From assembly GCA_016790395.1 (NCBI GenBank), contig JAEUPH010000342.1, positions 1-34,243 of the forward strand: DNA of 34,243 nucleotides. The letters are read 5' to 3'. A model generated the notes under the pieces. That model was not told where the DNA came from. It searched no databases and saw nothing but the letters and a program-made list of their open reading frames with translations. Source of the DNA: Rubrivivax sp. (GTDB lineage Bacteria > Pseudomonadota > Gammaproteobacteria > Burkholderiales > Burkholderiaceae_C). Both the position numbers and the translations under genes were made by a program. Shown piece after piece: positions 15,058 through 22,065 of this stretch (positions are counted from its first letter, which is position 1; each line of letters opens with the position of its first letter).

Positions 15058-16047
15058 TCAGCCCAGCACGTTGGCCAGGGTCAGCAGCGCCACCAGCAGC
15101 ATCCACAGCACGACCGAACGCCACACCAGGCCGACCACGCTGTGCAGGTGCCCCGGCTGCGCCGGGACGCCCGAGGTGGAGCCCTGGGCATCGGCCATGC
15201 CGGCTTCGCCGCCGGCCGTGAAGGTCTTGCTGCGGTCAGGCGTGACGCCAGGCGCCGCTGCGCCGCCCAGCTGCACGCCCAGAGCGCCGGCCGCAGCGGC
15301 CAGGATCACGCCTTCGTTGGGCTGCTGCCACAGGCTGGCATCGCGGCGCCAAGCCGCAGCGGCCTCCTCGAAATTCCCCACCACCGCGAAGCCCGCCGCG
15401 GTGAGCCGCGCCGGCAGGTGGTCGATGAGGCCGAACAGGCGTTGCGAGAGCGCCAGCAGGCCGTCGTTGGCCGGCGCGTCCAGCGAGCGCTGACGGTAGC
15501 CCCAGTAACGCGCACTGAACTCGGCCATGCGGTAGAGCACGGCCCCCATCGGGCCCAGGCCGACAGCCGAAAGCACCACGAACCAGAAGAACACGCCGAA
15601 GACATGGCGGTGGGCGGCCAGCAACGCGTGCTCGATGACGTGGCGCAGCACCTCGGTGCGCGGCAGTTCGCTGGCGTCCAGGTGGCGCCACTCGGCCAGC
15701 AGGCGCCGCGCCTCGGTTTCGTCGCCACGCTCCATGGCGTCGCGGATGTCGGTGAAGTAGTGGCTGAACTGGCGGAAGCCGAGCGTCAGATAGAGGATCA
15801 GCACGTCAAAGGCCAGCGCCAGCAGCAGGCTCCAGTGCACGATCAGCAGGTGGATGCCAGCGGCCAGCGCGGCCGGCAAGCCCACCGAGATGCACCACAC
15901 CACCACGGTGTGGTGCGGCTGGCCGGCGTCGAAGTTGCGGCCGGTCCAGCGCACCCAGGCCATCAGCGTCTCGTGGACCCAGTTGTCGCGCGGCAGCGGC
16001 TTGAGCTGCTCGATCAGCAGCGCGAACAGGACAGCGAAGAAGCTCAT
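15058..16047 (-). CDS. CobD/CbiB-like integral membrane protein
   Basis: 329 residues. It begins 'MSFFAVLFALLIEQLKPLP', the amino terminus of the Burkholderiales CobD/CbiB-related group. Membrane segments are visible near residues 1-15, 50-95, 160-185 and at the carboxyl end (about 305-329). 'HRHVFGVFFWFVVLSAVGLG' followed by GPMGAVLYRMAEF matches the conserved adenosylcobinamide-phosphate synthase region. True CbiB attaches aminopropanol in cobalamin synthesis, but no other cobalamin gene is here, so this may be a paralogue with another role (inference; the family also resembles AmpE-type proteins). TATCAT on the minus strand (16062-16057) lies nine bases before the ATG, and no Shine-Dalgarno sequence is seen. 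Confidence 0.75.
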   Translation of the reverse strand: MSFFAVLFALLIEQLKPLPRDNWVHETLMAWVRWTGRNFDAGQPHHTVVVWCISVGLPAALAAGIHLLIVHWSLLLALAFDVLILYLTLGFRQFSHYFTDIRDAMERGDETEARRLLAEWRHLDASELPRTEVLRHVIEHALLAAHRHVFGVFFWFVVLSAVGLGPMGAVLYRMAEFSARYWGYRQRSLDAPANDGLLALSQRLFGLIDHLPARLTAAGFAVVGNFEEAAAAWRRDASLWQQPNEGVILAAAAGALGVQLGGAAAPGVTPDRSKTFTAGGEAGMADAQGSTSGVPAQPGHLHSVVGLVWRSVVLWMLLVALLTLANVLG

Positions 16048-16056
16048 CGGCCGCGA

Positions 16057-16062
16057 ATGATA
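16057..16062 (-). promoter_or_regulatory. -10-like hexamer before the CobD/CbiB-like gene
   Basis: TATCAT on the minus strand matches five of six -10 consensus bases and sits nine bases from the start codon at 16047. It would allow the gene to be transcribed apart from the upstream ribosomal operon with almost no leader. Confidence 0.35.
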
Positions 16063-16096
16063 GGGGCGAGGCGGGGTCGGGCCTGCTGGCGTGTGA

Positions 16097-16807
16097 TCAG
16101 GCGCTGAGGAAGTGGTACAGGTTGCGCAGCATCGCTGCCGTGGCGCCCCAGATGAAGTACTCGCGCTCGGCACCGTCGGCGCCGCGGCCGTGCCAGGGCA
16201 TGGAGAGGAACTGGCGCTGCCCGTCGTCCCAGCTGAAGACGTGACGCCGGTGGTGCGCCGGATTCATCAGATAGGCCAGCGGCACCTCGAAGGCCTCGGC
16301 CACCTCGAAGTCGTCCAGCGCCAGTTCGAACCCGGGATGCACCAGGGCCACGACGGGTGTGACGACGAACTGCGTGATCGTCGTGTAGGGCGGCAACTCG
16401 CCGATGACGTCGACATGGCGCTCGGCCAGGCCGACTTCCTCGCGCGCCTCGCGCAGCGCGGTGGCGGCGGCGGTGCCGTCTTCGGGTTCGGTGCGTCCAC
16501 CCGGAAAGCTGATCTGGCCGGCGTGGTCGCGCAGGTGATCGGTGCGACGCGTCAGCAGGACATGCATGCCGCCGTCGCCTTGGTCGTCGCGCTGGACCAG
16601 CGGCACGAGCACGGCAGCAGCCGCGGCCTCGCGCCCCGGTACGAAGGCACGGCCATCGCCGGTGAGTTCAGGCTGCCAGCCGGTGCAGGAAGCAAAGCGC
16701 CGGCGCAGCGCATCGGGGCGCAGCGCCGGCGTCGGTACCGGGGGCAGATGCGCATCCGTGCCCGCCACGGGCACGGCCCGGGGGTTGAGGATGCGCGGCG
16801 GGGGCAC
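16097..16807 (-). CDS. nudL: CoA pyrophosphatase, Nudix hydrolase
   Basis: 236 residues from the GTG at 16807. The UPF0035 signature of CoA pyrophosphatases is clear: LLTRRTDHLRDHAGQ, then ISFPGGRTEPED. The Nudix catalytic segment ends LREAREEVGL, which supplies the metal-binding glutamates. The product would cleave CoA and related dinucleotides to acyl-phosphopantetheine and 3',5'-ADP. The start is uncertain: the family-typical 'PRAVPVAGTDAHLPPVP' begins about ten residues after the GTG, and no ATG is available without running into rplS. The gene begins 13 bases after the rplS stop, so it should be part of the rpsP operon. The CobD/CbiB-like gene follows. Confidence 0.87.
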   Translation of the reverse strand: MPPPRILNPRAVPVAGTDAHLPPVPTPALRPDALRRRFASCTGWQPELTGDGRAFVPGREAAAAAVLVPLVQRDDQGDGGMHVLLTRRTDHLRDHAGQISFPGGRTEPEDGTAAATALREAREEVGLAERHVDVIGELPPYTTITQFVVTPVVALVHPGFELALDDFEVAEAFEVPLAYLMNPAHHRRHVFSWDDGQRQFLSMPWHGRGADGAEREYFIWGATAAMLRNLYHFLSA

Positions 16808-16820
16808 AGGGCCCGGCCGG

Positions 16821-17174
16821 TCAGGCGAGCTTTTCCTTGATGCGCGCCGACTTGCCGCTGCGCTGACGCAGGTAGTACAGCTTGGCGCGGCGGACATCGC
16901 CACGGCGCTTGACTTCGATGCCGGCGATCAGCGGGCTGTAGGTCTGGAAGGTGCGTTCCACGCCTTCGCCGCTGGACACCTTGCGCACGATGAAGCTGCT
17001 GTTCAGGCCGCGATTGCGCTTGGCGATGACCACGCCTTCGTAGGCCTGCACGCGCTTGCGGGTGCCTTCGACGACGTTCACGTTCACGATGACGGTGTCG
17101 CCGGGGGCGAACGCGGGGATGGTGCGGTTGAGACGCTTGATCTCTTCCGCTTCGAGGGTGGCGATGAGGTCCAC
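16821..17174 (-). CDS. rplS: 50S ribosomal protein L19
   Basis: 117 residues, normal L19 length. The amino-terminal '[20 protein letters not shown]' and [20 protein letters not shown], then [17 protein letters not shown], are hallmark L19 sequence. L19 sits at the 30S-50S interface. No ATG is available near the family start, so the GTG at 17174-17172 is chosen. It is preceded by GGAG (17184-17181) six bases upstream. The 77-base gap after trmD is the largest inside the operon. It contains CATAAT (17256-17251), which could be a weak internal promoter, and a CTCCTCC sequence (17222-17216). Confidence 0.95.
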   Translation of the reverse strand: MDLIATLEAEEIKRLNRTIPAFAPGDTVIVNVNVVEGTRKRVQAYEGVVIAKRNRGLNSSFIVRKVSSGEGVERTFQTYSPLIAGIEVKRRGDVRRAKLYYLRQRSGKSARIKEKLA

Positions 17175-17251
17175 GGGGTTCTCCAGGCGATCTTGCTTCG
17201 GGCGGTGTTGAAGTAGGAGGAGCGCCCGGCAGAGGATCGAAAAGCCTTTGA

Positions 17252-18004
17252 TTATGGCACGAGGCTGGCGATGAACTTCTCGTCGGCCCGCGACAGCCGC
17301 CCTGCGGCACGCGCCGCGGCGAGCAGGTCGGGCCGGCGTCGGAGGGTGAGCTCGAGCGAACGCTCGCGGCGCCAGCGGGCAATGTCGGCGTGGTGGCCGG
17401 ACAGCAGCACCGGTGGCACGGCGTCTTCCGCACCGTCGACGAGCAGCCGCTCGGGGCGGCTGTAGTGCGGACCTTCGAGCAAGCCGTCGCTGAAGCTGTC
17501 CTGCTCGTGCGACGGGGCGGTGAGCACGCCGTCCTGCAGGCGCGCGACGGCATCGAGCAGCGCCAGCGCCGGCAGTTCGCCGCCCGAGAGCACGAAGTCG
17601 CCCAGGCTCAGCTCCAGCGTCACGCGGCGGTCCAGCAGGCGCTGGTCGATGCCTTCGTAGCGTCCGCACAGCAGCACGGCGCCAGGGCCGGCCGCCATCT
17701 CCTGCACCAGACCCTGGTCGATGCGCCGCCCGGTGGGCGTGAAGTGGATGACGGGCGCGTGTGCGCCGCCCCGGTCGGCCGCGATGGCGTCCAGCGCGCG
17801 CAGCAGCGGCTCGGCCAGCATGACCATGCCGGGTCCGCCGCCGTAGGGGCGGTCATCGACGCGGCGGTAGGTGTCATCGGCAAAGTCGCGCAGCGGCCAC
17901 AAGCGCACGTCCACCTGCCGGCTTTCATAGGCGCGGCGCGTGACGCCGTGCGTGAAGTGCGGAGCGAAGAGTTCGGGAAAGAGCGTGACGAGATCGAAGC
18001 GCAT
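17252..18004 (-). CDS. trmD: tRNA (guanine-N1-)-methyltransferase
   Basis: 250 residues. TrmD methylates N1 of G37 in tRNAs with G at position 36, using S-adenosylmethionine, to prevent frameshifting. It starts '[20 protein letters not shown]'. [13 protein letters not shown] follows near 50-62. The trefoil-knot cofactor region is seen in [15 protein letters not shown] and '[20 protein letters not shown]', both diagnostic. The carboxyl-terminal helical domain has [15 protein letters not shown], the tRNA-binding linker. It is five bases downstream of the rimM stop and is part of the rpsP-rimM-trmD-rplS operon. Confidence 0.97.
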   Translation of the reverse strand: MRFDLVTLFPELFAPHFTHGVTRRAYESRQVDVRLWPLRDFADDTYRRVDDRPYGGGPGMVMLAEPLLRALDAIAADRGGAHAPVIHFTPTGRRIDQGLVQEMAAGPGAVLLCGRYEGIDQRLLDRRVTLELSLGDFVLSGGELPALALLDAVARLQDGVLTAPSHEQDSFSDGLLEGPHYSRPERLLVDGAEDAVPPVLLSGHHADIARWRRERSLELTLRRRPDLLAAARAAGRLSRADEKFIASLVP

Positions 18005-18009
18005 GGGCT

Positions 18010-18591
18010 TCAGGGTTCGAGGTCCCAGTCGACGTGGATGCGCCGGCCGGGCATGTCGACGCGGTCCACGTAGACGTCCACGAAGGGCACCAGCACTTCT
18101 TCGGCCTGCGCGTCCGCCGGCTGGATGCGCAGCACGCAGTGAGGACCGGTCTCGATGAGACCGACCACACGGCCCAGTTCCACGGCGTCGCGGTTGGCGA
18201 CTTCCAGGCCGATGAGGTCGACCCAGTAGAACTCGTTCTCGTCGGGCGTGGGAAAGCTGCTGCGGGCAACGAAGACCCGGGCGCCCTTGAGCGCTTCGGC
18301 GCCGTTGCGGTCGACGATGTCCTGGGCCGTGGCCACGACGCCGTCGCCCTGCTCGCGGGCATTCACGATGCGCAGCGGGCTCGGCAAGGCCGGAGGGGGG
18401 GTCACGCCGGACGGCCGCGCCACATCGGCGGGCTGCAGATACCAGCGCTTGGAGGAGAACAGGGCCTGCGGATCGGCGGCGAAGGGCTTGACCTTGAAGC
18501 CGCCCTTCACCCCCCAGGCACCGATGACGCGCCCGACTTCAACGGCGTCGGCCGGCATGGCCGCCGCGGCCGACGAGGCGGTGGCGTTCAC
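18010..18591 (-). CDS. rimM: Ribosome maturation factor RimM
   Basis: 193 residues if translation starts at the GTG at 18591. RimM binds S19 and assists 30S head assembly. The amino-terminal barrel begins AVEVGRVIGAWGVKGGFKV, the family signature. The PRC-barrel half has 'ENEFYWVDLIGLEVANRDAV' and 'LGRVVGLIETGPHCVLRIQP'. The carboxyl end, LVPFVDVYVDRVDMPGRRI, is also typical. An internal ATG at 18558 (before PADAVEVG) is an alternative start; neither has a clear Shine-Dalgarno sequence. The GTG lies ten bases after the rpsP stop and suits the amino-terminal extension often seen in Burkholderiales. Confidence 0.9.
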   Translation of the reverse strand: MNATASSAAAAMPADAVEVGRVIGAWGVKGGFKVKPFAADPQALFSSKRWYLQPADVARPSGVTPPPALPSPLRIVNAREQGDGVVATAQDIVDRNGAEALKGARVFVARSSFPTPDENEFYWVDLIGLEVANRDAVELGRVVGLIETGPHCVLRIQPADAQAEEVLVPFVDVYVDRVDMPGRRIHVDWDLEP

Positions 18592-18601
18592 CGAGGGTCG
18601 A

Positions 18602-18850
18602 TCAGGGGGCCTTCTTGGCCTGGTCGACCAGGCGGGCGACGGTGGGCGACAGCTGGGCGCCGACACCGGCCCAGTGCGTCACGCGGTCCAGCGCCACGCG
18701 CAAGGGCTGCTCGCCACCCGAGGCCACGGGGTTGTAGAACCCCACGCGCTCGATGAAGCGGCCGTCGCGGCGCTCACGGGAGTCGGCGACGACGATGTTG
18801 TAGAAGGGACGCTTCTTCGCGCCGCCACGGGCCAGTCGGATCACGACCAT
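18602..18850 (-). CDS. rpsP: 30S ribosomal protein S16
   Basis: 82 residues, standard for S16. '[20 protein letters not shown]' at the amino terminus and [19 protein letters not shown] are diagnostic. S16 binds 16S rRNA early in 30S assembly. The ATG at 18850 has AGGAA a few bases upstream. It is the first gene of the ribosomal/tRNA-modification operon. The upstream region of about 160 bases after a TATAAT box contains a symmetric hairpin, so the mRNA leader may be structured. Confidence 0.97.
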   Translation of the reverse strand: MVVIRLARGGAKKRPFYNIVVADSRERRDGRFIERVGFYNPVASGGEQPLRVALDRVTHWAGVGAQLSPTVARLVDQAKKAP

Positions 18851-18973
18851 GTGCAATTCCTCGAAAACGATTCCTGGGGCGAACAGGCCACGGGGACACG
18901 CCGGGCTGCACACCGTGTTGGCGGCTTCGGGCTTGCACCCGCCGCCACCGCGGCCGGCACCGTAGATACGCCG

Positions 18974-18989
18974 GGCGCCCAAAGGCGCC
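18974..18989 (-). other. Symmetric hairpin in the rpsP leader
   Basis: GGCGCC (18974-18979), a 4-base loop and GGCGCC (18984-18989) can pair as a 6-base-pair stem. It lies in the predicted 5' leader of rpsP, about 22 bases after the TATAAT box. The rest of 18851-19047 holds the rpsP ribosome-binding site and no other clear element. Confidence 0.35.
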
Positions 18990-19010
18990 GACCAGTGCCG
19001 AGAACCGCGC

Positions 19011-19016
19011 ATTATA
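19011..19016 (-). promoter_or_regulatory. Candidate -10 box of the rpsP operon
   Basis: A perfect TATAAT on the minus strand (19016-19011), 160 bases before the rpsP ATG. No good -35 lies 16-18 bases upstream. It is the only exact TATAAT I noticed in an intergenic region and precedes a highly expressed operon. On the plus strand the same bases contain TATAGA, close to the TM2 gene. Confidence 0.5.
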
Positions 19017-19047
19017 GACTCGGTGTCGCCCGCCGCTGCACGATTCC

Positions 19048-19500
19048 ATGACCTATCGCTCGAAGACGCTCGCCGCCTGGCTGGCCCTGCTGGCCGGTGC
19101 CCTCGGCGCCCACCGCTTCTACCTGCACGGCTGGCGCGACGCGCTGGGCTGGGCCCTGTGGCTGCCGACGCTCGCCGGCGCCGTCGGGGTGTTGCGCATG
19201 CGCGCCCTCGGCCAGGACGACCAGTTGGCCTGGCTGCTGATTCCGCTGCTGGGGCTGACGCTGTCCATCGGCGCCCTGACAGCCATCGTCCATGCGCTGA
19301 CGCCCGACGAGAAGTGGGACGCCCGTCGCAACGCCGGCCAAGCCGTGGTGCGCACGGGCTGGGGCCCGGTGCTGGCGGCCATCACCGCGCTGTTCCTCGG
19401 CGGCATCGTCCTGATGGGCACGATCACCTTCGGCATCCAGAAGTTCTTCGAGTGGCAGCTGGCGCCGCCGCCCGCCACCGTCAGAACAACAGCTGGCTGA
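19048..19500 (+). CDS. TM2 domain-containing membrane protein
   Basis: 150 residues with about four membrane helices. The amino-terminal TM2 domain is seen in '[20 protein letters not shown]', followed by [16 protein letters not shown]: the G-x-H-R-F-Y motif in the turn between two helices is diagnostic. A second hydrophobic pair is at about 68-88 and 108-130. The function of TM2 proteins in bacteria is not established. The last 20 bases overlap the end of pit on the opposite strand (19481-19500), so the two transcripts converge and must overlap. No terminator is visible. Confidence 0.8.
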   Translation: MTYRSKTLAAWLALLAGALGAHRFYLHGWRDALGWALWLPTLAGAVGVLRMRALGQDDQLAWLLIPLLGLTLSIGALTAIVHALTPDEKWDARRNAGQAVVRTGWGPVLAAITALFLGGIVLMGTITFGIQKFFEWQLAPPPATVRTTAG

Positions 19501-20491
19501 TGCCGTAGAACACGGCCGCGATGAAGGCCGTGGCCGGGATGGTGAAGATCCAGGCCATCACGATGTGACCGGCCAGACCCCAGCGCACGGCCGACGCGTT
19601 GCGCACCGAGCCGACGCCGAAGATGGCGCCAGTGATGGTGTGCGTGGTGGACACCGGGATGCCGAAGGCGGTGGCCAGGAACAGCGTCATCGCACCCCCC
19701 GTTTCGGCACAGAATCCGCCCACGGGCTTGAGCTTGGTGATGCGCTGGCCCATGGTCTTCACGATGCGCCAGCCACCGAACATGGTGCCCAGCCCGATCG
19801 CCAGGTAGCAGCTCCAGATCACCCAGCCCGGCGGCAACTTGTCACTGGCCTGGGCATAACCGGAAGCGATGAGCAGCAGCCAGATGATGCCGATCGTCTT
19901 CTGCGCGTCATTGCCGCCATGGCCGAGCGAGTAAAGCCCGGCGGAGACCAGTTGCAGTCGCCGGAAGCTGCTGTCCACGCGCAGCGGTGACCATCGCAGG
20001 CAGACCCACGACACCGCCACCATCAGCAGGGAACCGAGCAGGAAGCCCATCATCGGCGACACGAAGATGAAGGCCACCGTCTTCATCACGCCGGCCCATT
20101 GCAGCGGCGCCGCGCCGGCCTTGGCCAGCGTGGCACCGACGATGCCGCCGATGAGCGCGTGCGAGCTGGATGAGGGGATGCCGTACCACCAGGTGAGCAC
20201 GTTCCAGGCGATGGCGCCCACCAGCGCCCCGAACACGACGTGCGTGTCCACCACGCTCGGGTCGACGATGCCCTTGCCCACCGTGGCGGCGACCTTGAGC
20301 TGGAAGACGAAGATGGCCACCACGTTGAAGAAGGCCGCGAAGGCGACGGCCTGCGAAGGCTTCAGCACGCCGGTGGAGACGACGGTGGCGATGGAATTGG
20401 CCGCGTCGTGGAAGCCGTTCATGAAGTCGAACAGCAGGGCCAGGACGACAAGCATCACCACCACCCAGAGGGCGACCTGTGCGGGAGCCAT
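19481..20491 (-). CDS. pit: Low-affinity inorganic phosphate transporter, PiT family
   Basis: 336 residues. The two PiT signatures are present: 'FMNGFHDAANSIATVVSTGV' near residues 23-42 and its inverted-repeat partner GHGGNDAQKTIGIIW in the second half, followed by GIPVSTTHTITGAIFGVG. About ten membrane helices are visible. It carries metal-phosphate with protons into the cytoplasm. It starts six bases after the stop of the DUF47 gene, the standard partner, so the two form an operon. A Pho-box-like element before the DUF47 gene suggests phosphate control. The 3' end overlaps the convergent TM2 gene by 20 bases. The length is at the short end for PiT proteins, as is usual for this bacterial subgroup. 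Confidence 0.93.
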   Translation of the reverse strand: MAPAQVALWVVVMLVVLALLFDFMNGFHDAANSIATVVSTGVLKPSQAVAFAAFFNVVAIFVFQLKVAATVGKGIVDPSVVDTHVVFGALVGAIAWNVLTWWYGIPSSSSHALIGGIVGATLAKAGAAPLQWAGVMKTVAFIFVSPMMGFLLGSLLMVAVSWVCLRWSPLRVDSSFRRLQLVSAGLYSLGHGGNDAQKTIGIIWLLLIASGYAQASDKLPPGWVIWSCYLAIGLGTMFGGWRIVKTMGQRITKLKPVGGFCAETGGAMTLFLATAFGIPVSTTHTITGAIFGVGSVRNASAVRWGLAGHIVMAWIFTIPATAFIAAVFYGISQLLF

Positions 20492-20497
20492 GGTGGT

Positions 20498-21145
20498 TCA
20501 GGAGTTCTCGAGGACGATGCCTTCGACGAGGTTCGCGACGTCCTCGCAGCGGTCGGAGATCGACTCCAGGTGCTCGTACACCGCCTTCAGCTTGATCAGC
20601 TGCCGCGTGTCGGGCTCCTCGCGGAACAGACGCGACATCGCCGCGCGCATGACCCGGTCGGCATCGGACTCGAGCTGGTCGATCTCCTCGCAGGTCTTGA
20701 GCACCGACTCCGCGACCTCGGCGTCCTTCAGCCGCGAGAGCAGGCCGAGCACGTTCTGCACGCGCTCGCAGCAGCGCACCGAGATCTCGGACAGGCGGAC
20801 CACGTCTTCGGAGAGCGTCTGCAAGTCGTACAGCGACATGACCTCGGAGCTGTCCTGCAGCAGGTCCAGCACGTCGTCCATGGCATTGATCAGGCGGTGG
20901 ATCTGGTCGCGGTCCAGCGGCGTGATGAAGGTGCGGTGCAGCAGGCGGTGCACCTCGGCCGTGATCTTGTCGGCGGCCCGCTCGCTGGCGCCGACGGCCG
21001 AGGCGAAGCGGTCGCGCTCGCCAAGATCGGCGTAGTTCTGCACCATGCTCAGGAAGGCGCGAGCGCCTTCGGCGATGTGCTTGCCATGCTCGTTGAACAG
21101 CTCGAAGAAGTTCCCTTCGCGCGGCAGAAACTTGCCGAAGACCAT
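20498..21145 (-). CDS. DUF47 family protein, PhoU-like partner of Pit
   Basis: 215 residues, all helical. 'MVFGKFLPREGNFFELFNEH' at the start and FITPLDRDQIHRLINAMDD near 75-93 are signatures of the DUF47/TIGR00153 family, related to PhoU. 'YEHLESISDRCEDVANLVEG' at the carboxyl end repeats the E-x3-D-x2-D-V-A pattern, probably metal-binding. Family members sit beside pit genes (orfA-pit in Sinorhizobium) and are thought to modulate the transporter. It begins a two-gene operon with pit. A Pho-box-like element lies 26 bases upstream of the ATG, and a TAGAAT hexamer lies further upstream. Confidence 0.9.
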   Translation of the reverse strand: MVFGKFLPREGNFFELFNEHGKHIAEGARAFLSMVQNYADLGERDRFASAVGASERAADKITAEVHRLLHRTFITPLDRDQIHRLINAMDDVLDLLQDSSEVMSLYDLQTLSEDVVRLSEISVRCCERVQNVLGLLSRLKDAEVAESVLKTCEEIDQLESDADRVMRAAMSRLFREEPDTRQLIKLKAVYEHLESISDRCEDVANLVEGIVLENS

Positions 21146-21170
21146 GCAAACCCCGGTGGTTGTCGCCGAC

Positions 21171-21188
21171 TCGTCATCGGCCTGTCAC
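21171..21188 (+). promoter_or_regulatory. Putative Pho box, reversed relative to DUF47-pit
   Basis: TCGTCAT-CGGC-CTGTCAC on the plus strand: two 7-base repeats with the correct 4-base spacer. The second matches CTGTCAY fully and the first 5 of 7. It lies between the DUF47 ATG (21145) and a minus-strand TAGAAT (21204-21199), so it would overlap about +4 to +21 of that transcript. That position is expected to repress rather than activate. Confidence 0.5.
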
Positions 21189-21198
21189 AAAGCCCGGG

Positions 21199-21204
21199 AT
21201 TCTA
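21199..21204 (-). promoter_or_regulatory. Candidate -10 box of the DUF47-pit operon
   Basis: TAGAAT on the minus strand, in the 72-base gap after the DUF486 gene. No clear -35. If used, transcription starts near 21192. Confidence 0.35.
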
Positions 21205-21217
21205 TGGGGCGAACGGA

Positions 21218-21580
21218 CTATCCCCGAAAGATGAAATAGACGGCGCCCACCAGGCACAGGCCGGCCCACAGGTAGTCCCACTTCAGGGGCTGCTGCATGT
21301 AGATCACCGCGAAAGGCACGAAGACCACCAGCGTGATCACCTCCTGGGCGATCTTCAGCTGGGCCAGCGTGTAGCCCCCGGCATGGCCGATGCGGTTGGC
21401 CGGCACCTGGAGCAGGTACTCGAAAAGAGCGATGCCCCAGCTGACCAGCGCCGCCACGATCCAAGGCTTGGCCGACAGGTTCTTCAGGTGGCCGTACCAG
21501 GCGAACGTCATGAAGACGTTGGACAGCGCCAGCAGGCCGAAGGTCTTCAGCGGCAGCGGCAGGTCGGCCAGGGCGTTCAT
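21218..21580 (-). CDS. DMT family membrane protein, DUF486
   Basis: 120 residues with four membrane helices. '[20 protein letters not shown]', then [27 protein letters not shown] and [11 protein letters not shown], are typical of DUF486. The carboxyl end has '[20 protein letters not shown]'. It belongs to the small multidrug-resistance-like branch of the drug/metabolite transporter superfamily; no substrate is known. It is the last gene of the murJ-led run, and its ATG overlaps the folK stop (ATGA, 21577-21580). Its link to folate synthesis may be only positional. Confidence 0.85.
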   Translation of the reverse strand: MNALADLPLPLKTFGLLALSNVFMTFAWYGHLKNLSAKPWIVAALVSWGIALFEYLLQVPANRIGHAGGYTLAQLKIAQEVITLVVFVPFAVIYMQQPLKWDYLWAGLCLVGAVYFIFRG

Positions 21581-22065
21581 GGTGCGATCCTCTCGATGGC
21601 CTGCCCCTGCAGGGCAGCCGCCAGTGCGGCCACGCGGCCGTGCCCCGGCCAGACGAGATCCGGGGCGATCTCGGCCAGGGGATGCAGAACGAAGGCCCGC
21701 AGGTGACCGCGCGGATGCGGCAGCGTCAGCTCCGGCCCCGCCATCCGCGTGGCGCCGTGCAGCAGCAGGTCCAGGTCCAGCGTTCGCGGCGCGTGGCGGT
21801 AGGGACGAAGGCGGCCATGATCGGCCTCGATGCGCTGCAAGGCCTGCAGCAGGGCCAGCGGTCCGAGCGTGGTGTCGATCGCGGCCACGGCGTTGATGAA
21901 GTCCGGGCCCTCGGCATCGACAGGCGCTGAACGGTAGAGCGAAGACGCGCCGACCAGGCGGGAGTCCGGCAGCGCCGCCAGGGCGGCCAGCGCCTGCGTC
22001 AGCGTCGCACGCGCATCACCCAGGTTGGCGCCCAGGCCCACATGCGCACGCACCGAAGGATTCAC
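21577..22065 (-). CDS. folK: 6-hydroxymethyl-7,8-dihydropterin pyrophosphokinase (HPPK)
   Basis: 162 residues. It transfers pyrophosphate from ATP to hydroxymethyl-dihydropterin in folate synthesis. The amino-terminal VGLGANLGD and YRSAPVD are typical, and the HPPK signature is in [13 protein letters not shown], with the two metal-binding aspartates. [19 protein letters not shown] near the end is also conserved. The length is normal. The ATG at 22065 overlaps the pcnB stop (ATGA), and the stop overlaps the DUF486 start in the same way. pcnB-folK is a widespread gene pair in Proteobacteria. Confidence 0.95.
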   Translation of the reverse strand: MNPSVRAHVGLGANLGDARATLTQALAALAALPDSRLVGASSLYRSAPVDAEGPDFINAVAAIDTTLGPLALLQALQRIEADHGRLRPYRHAPRTLDLDLLLHGATRMAGPELTLPHPRGHLRAFVLHPLAEIAPDLVWPGHGRVAALAAALQGQAIERIAP

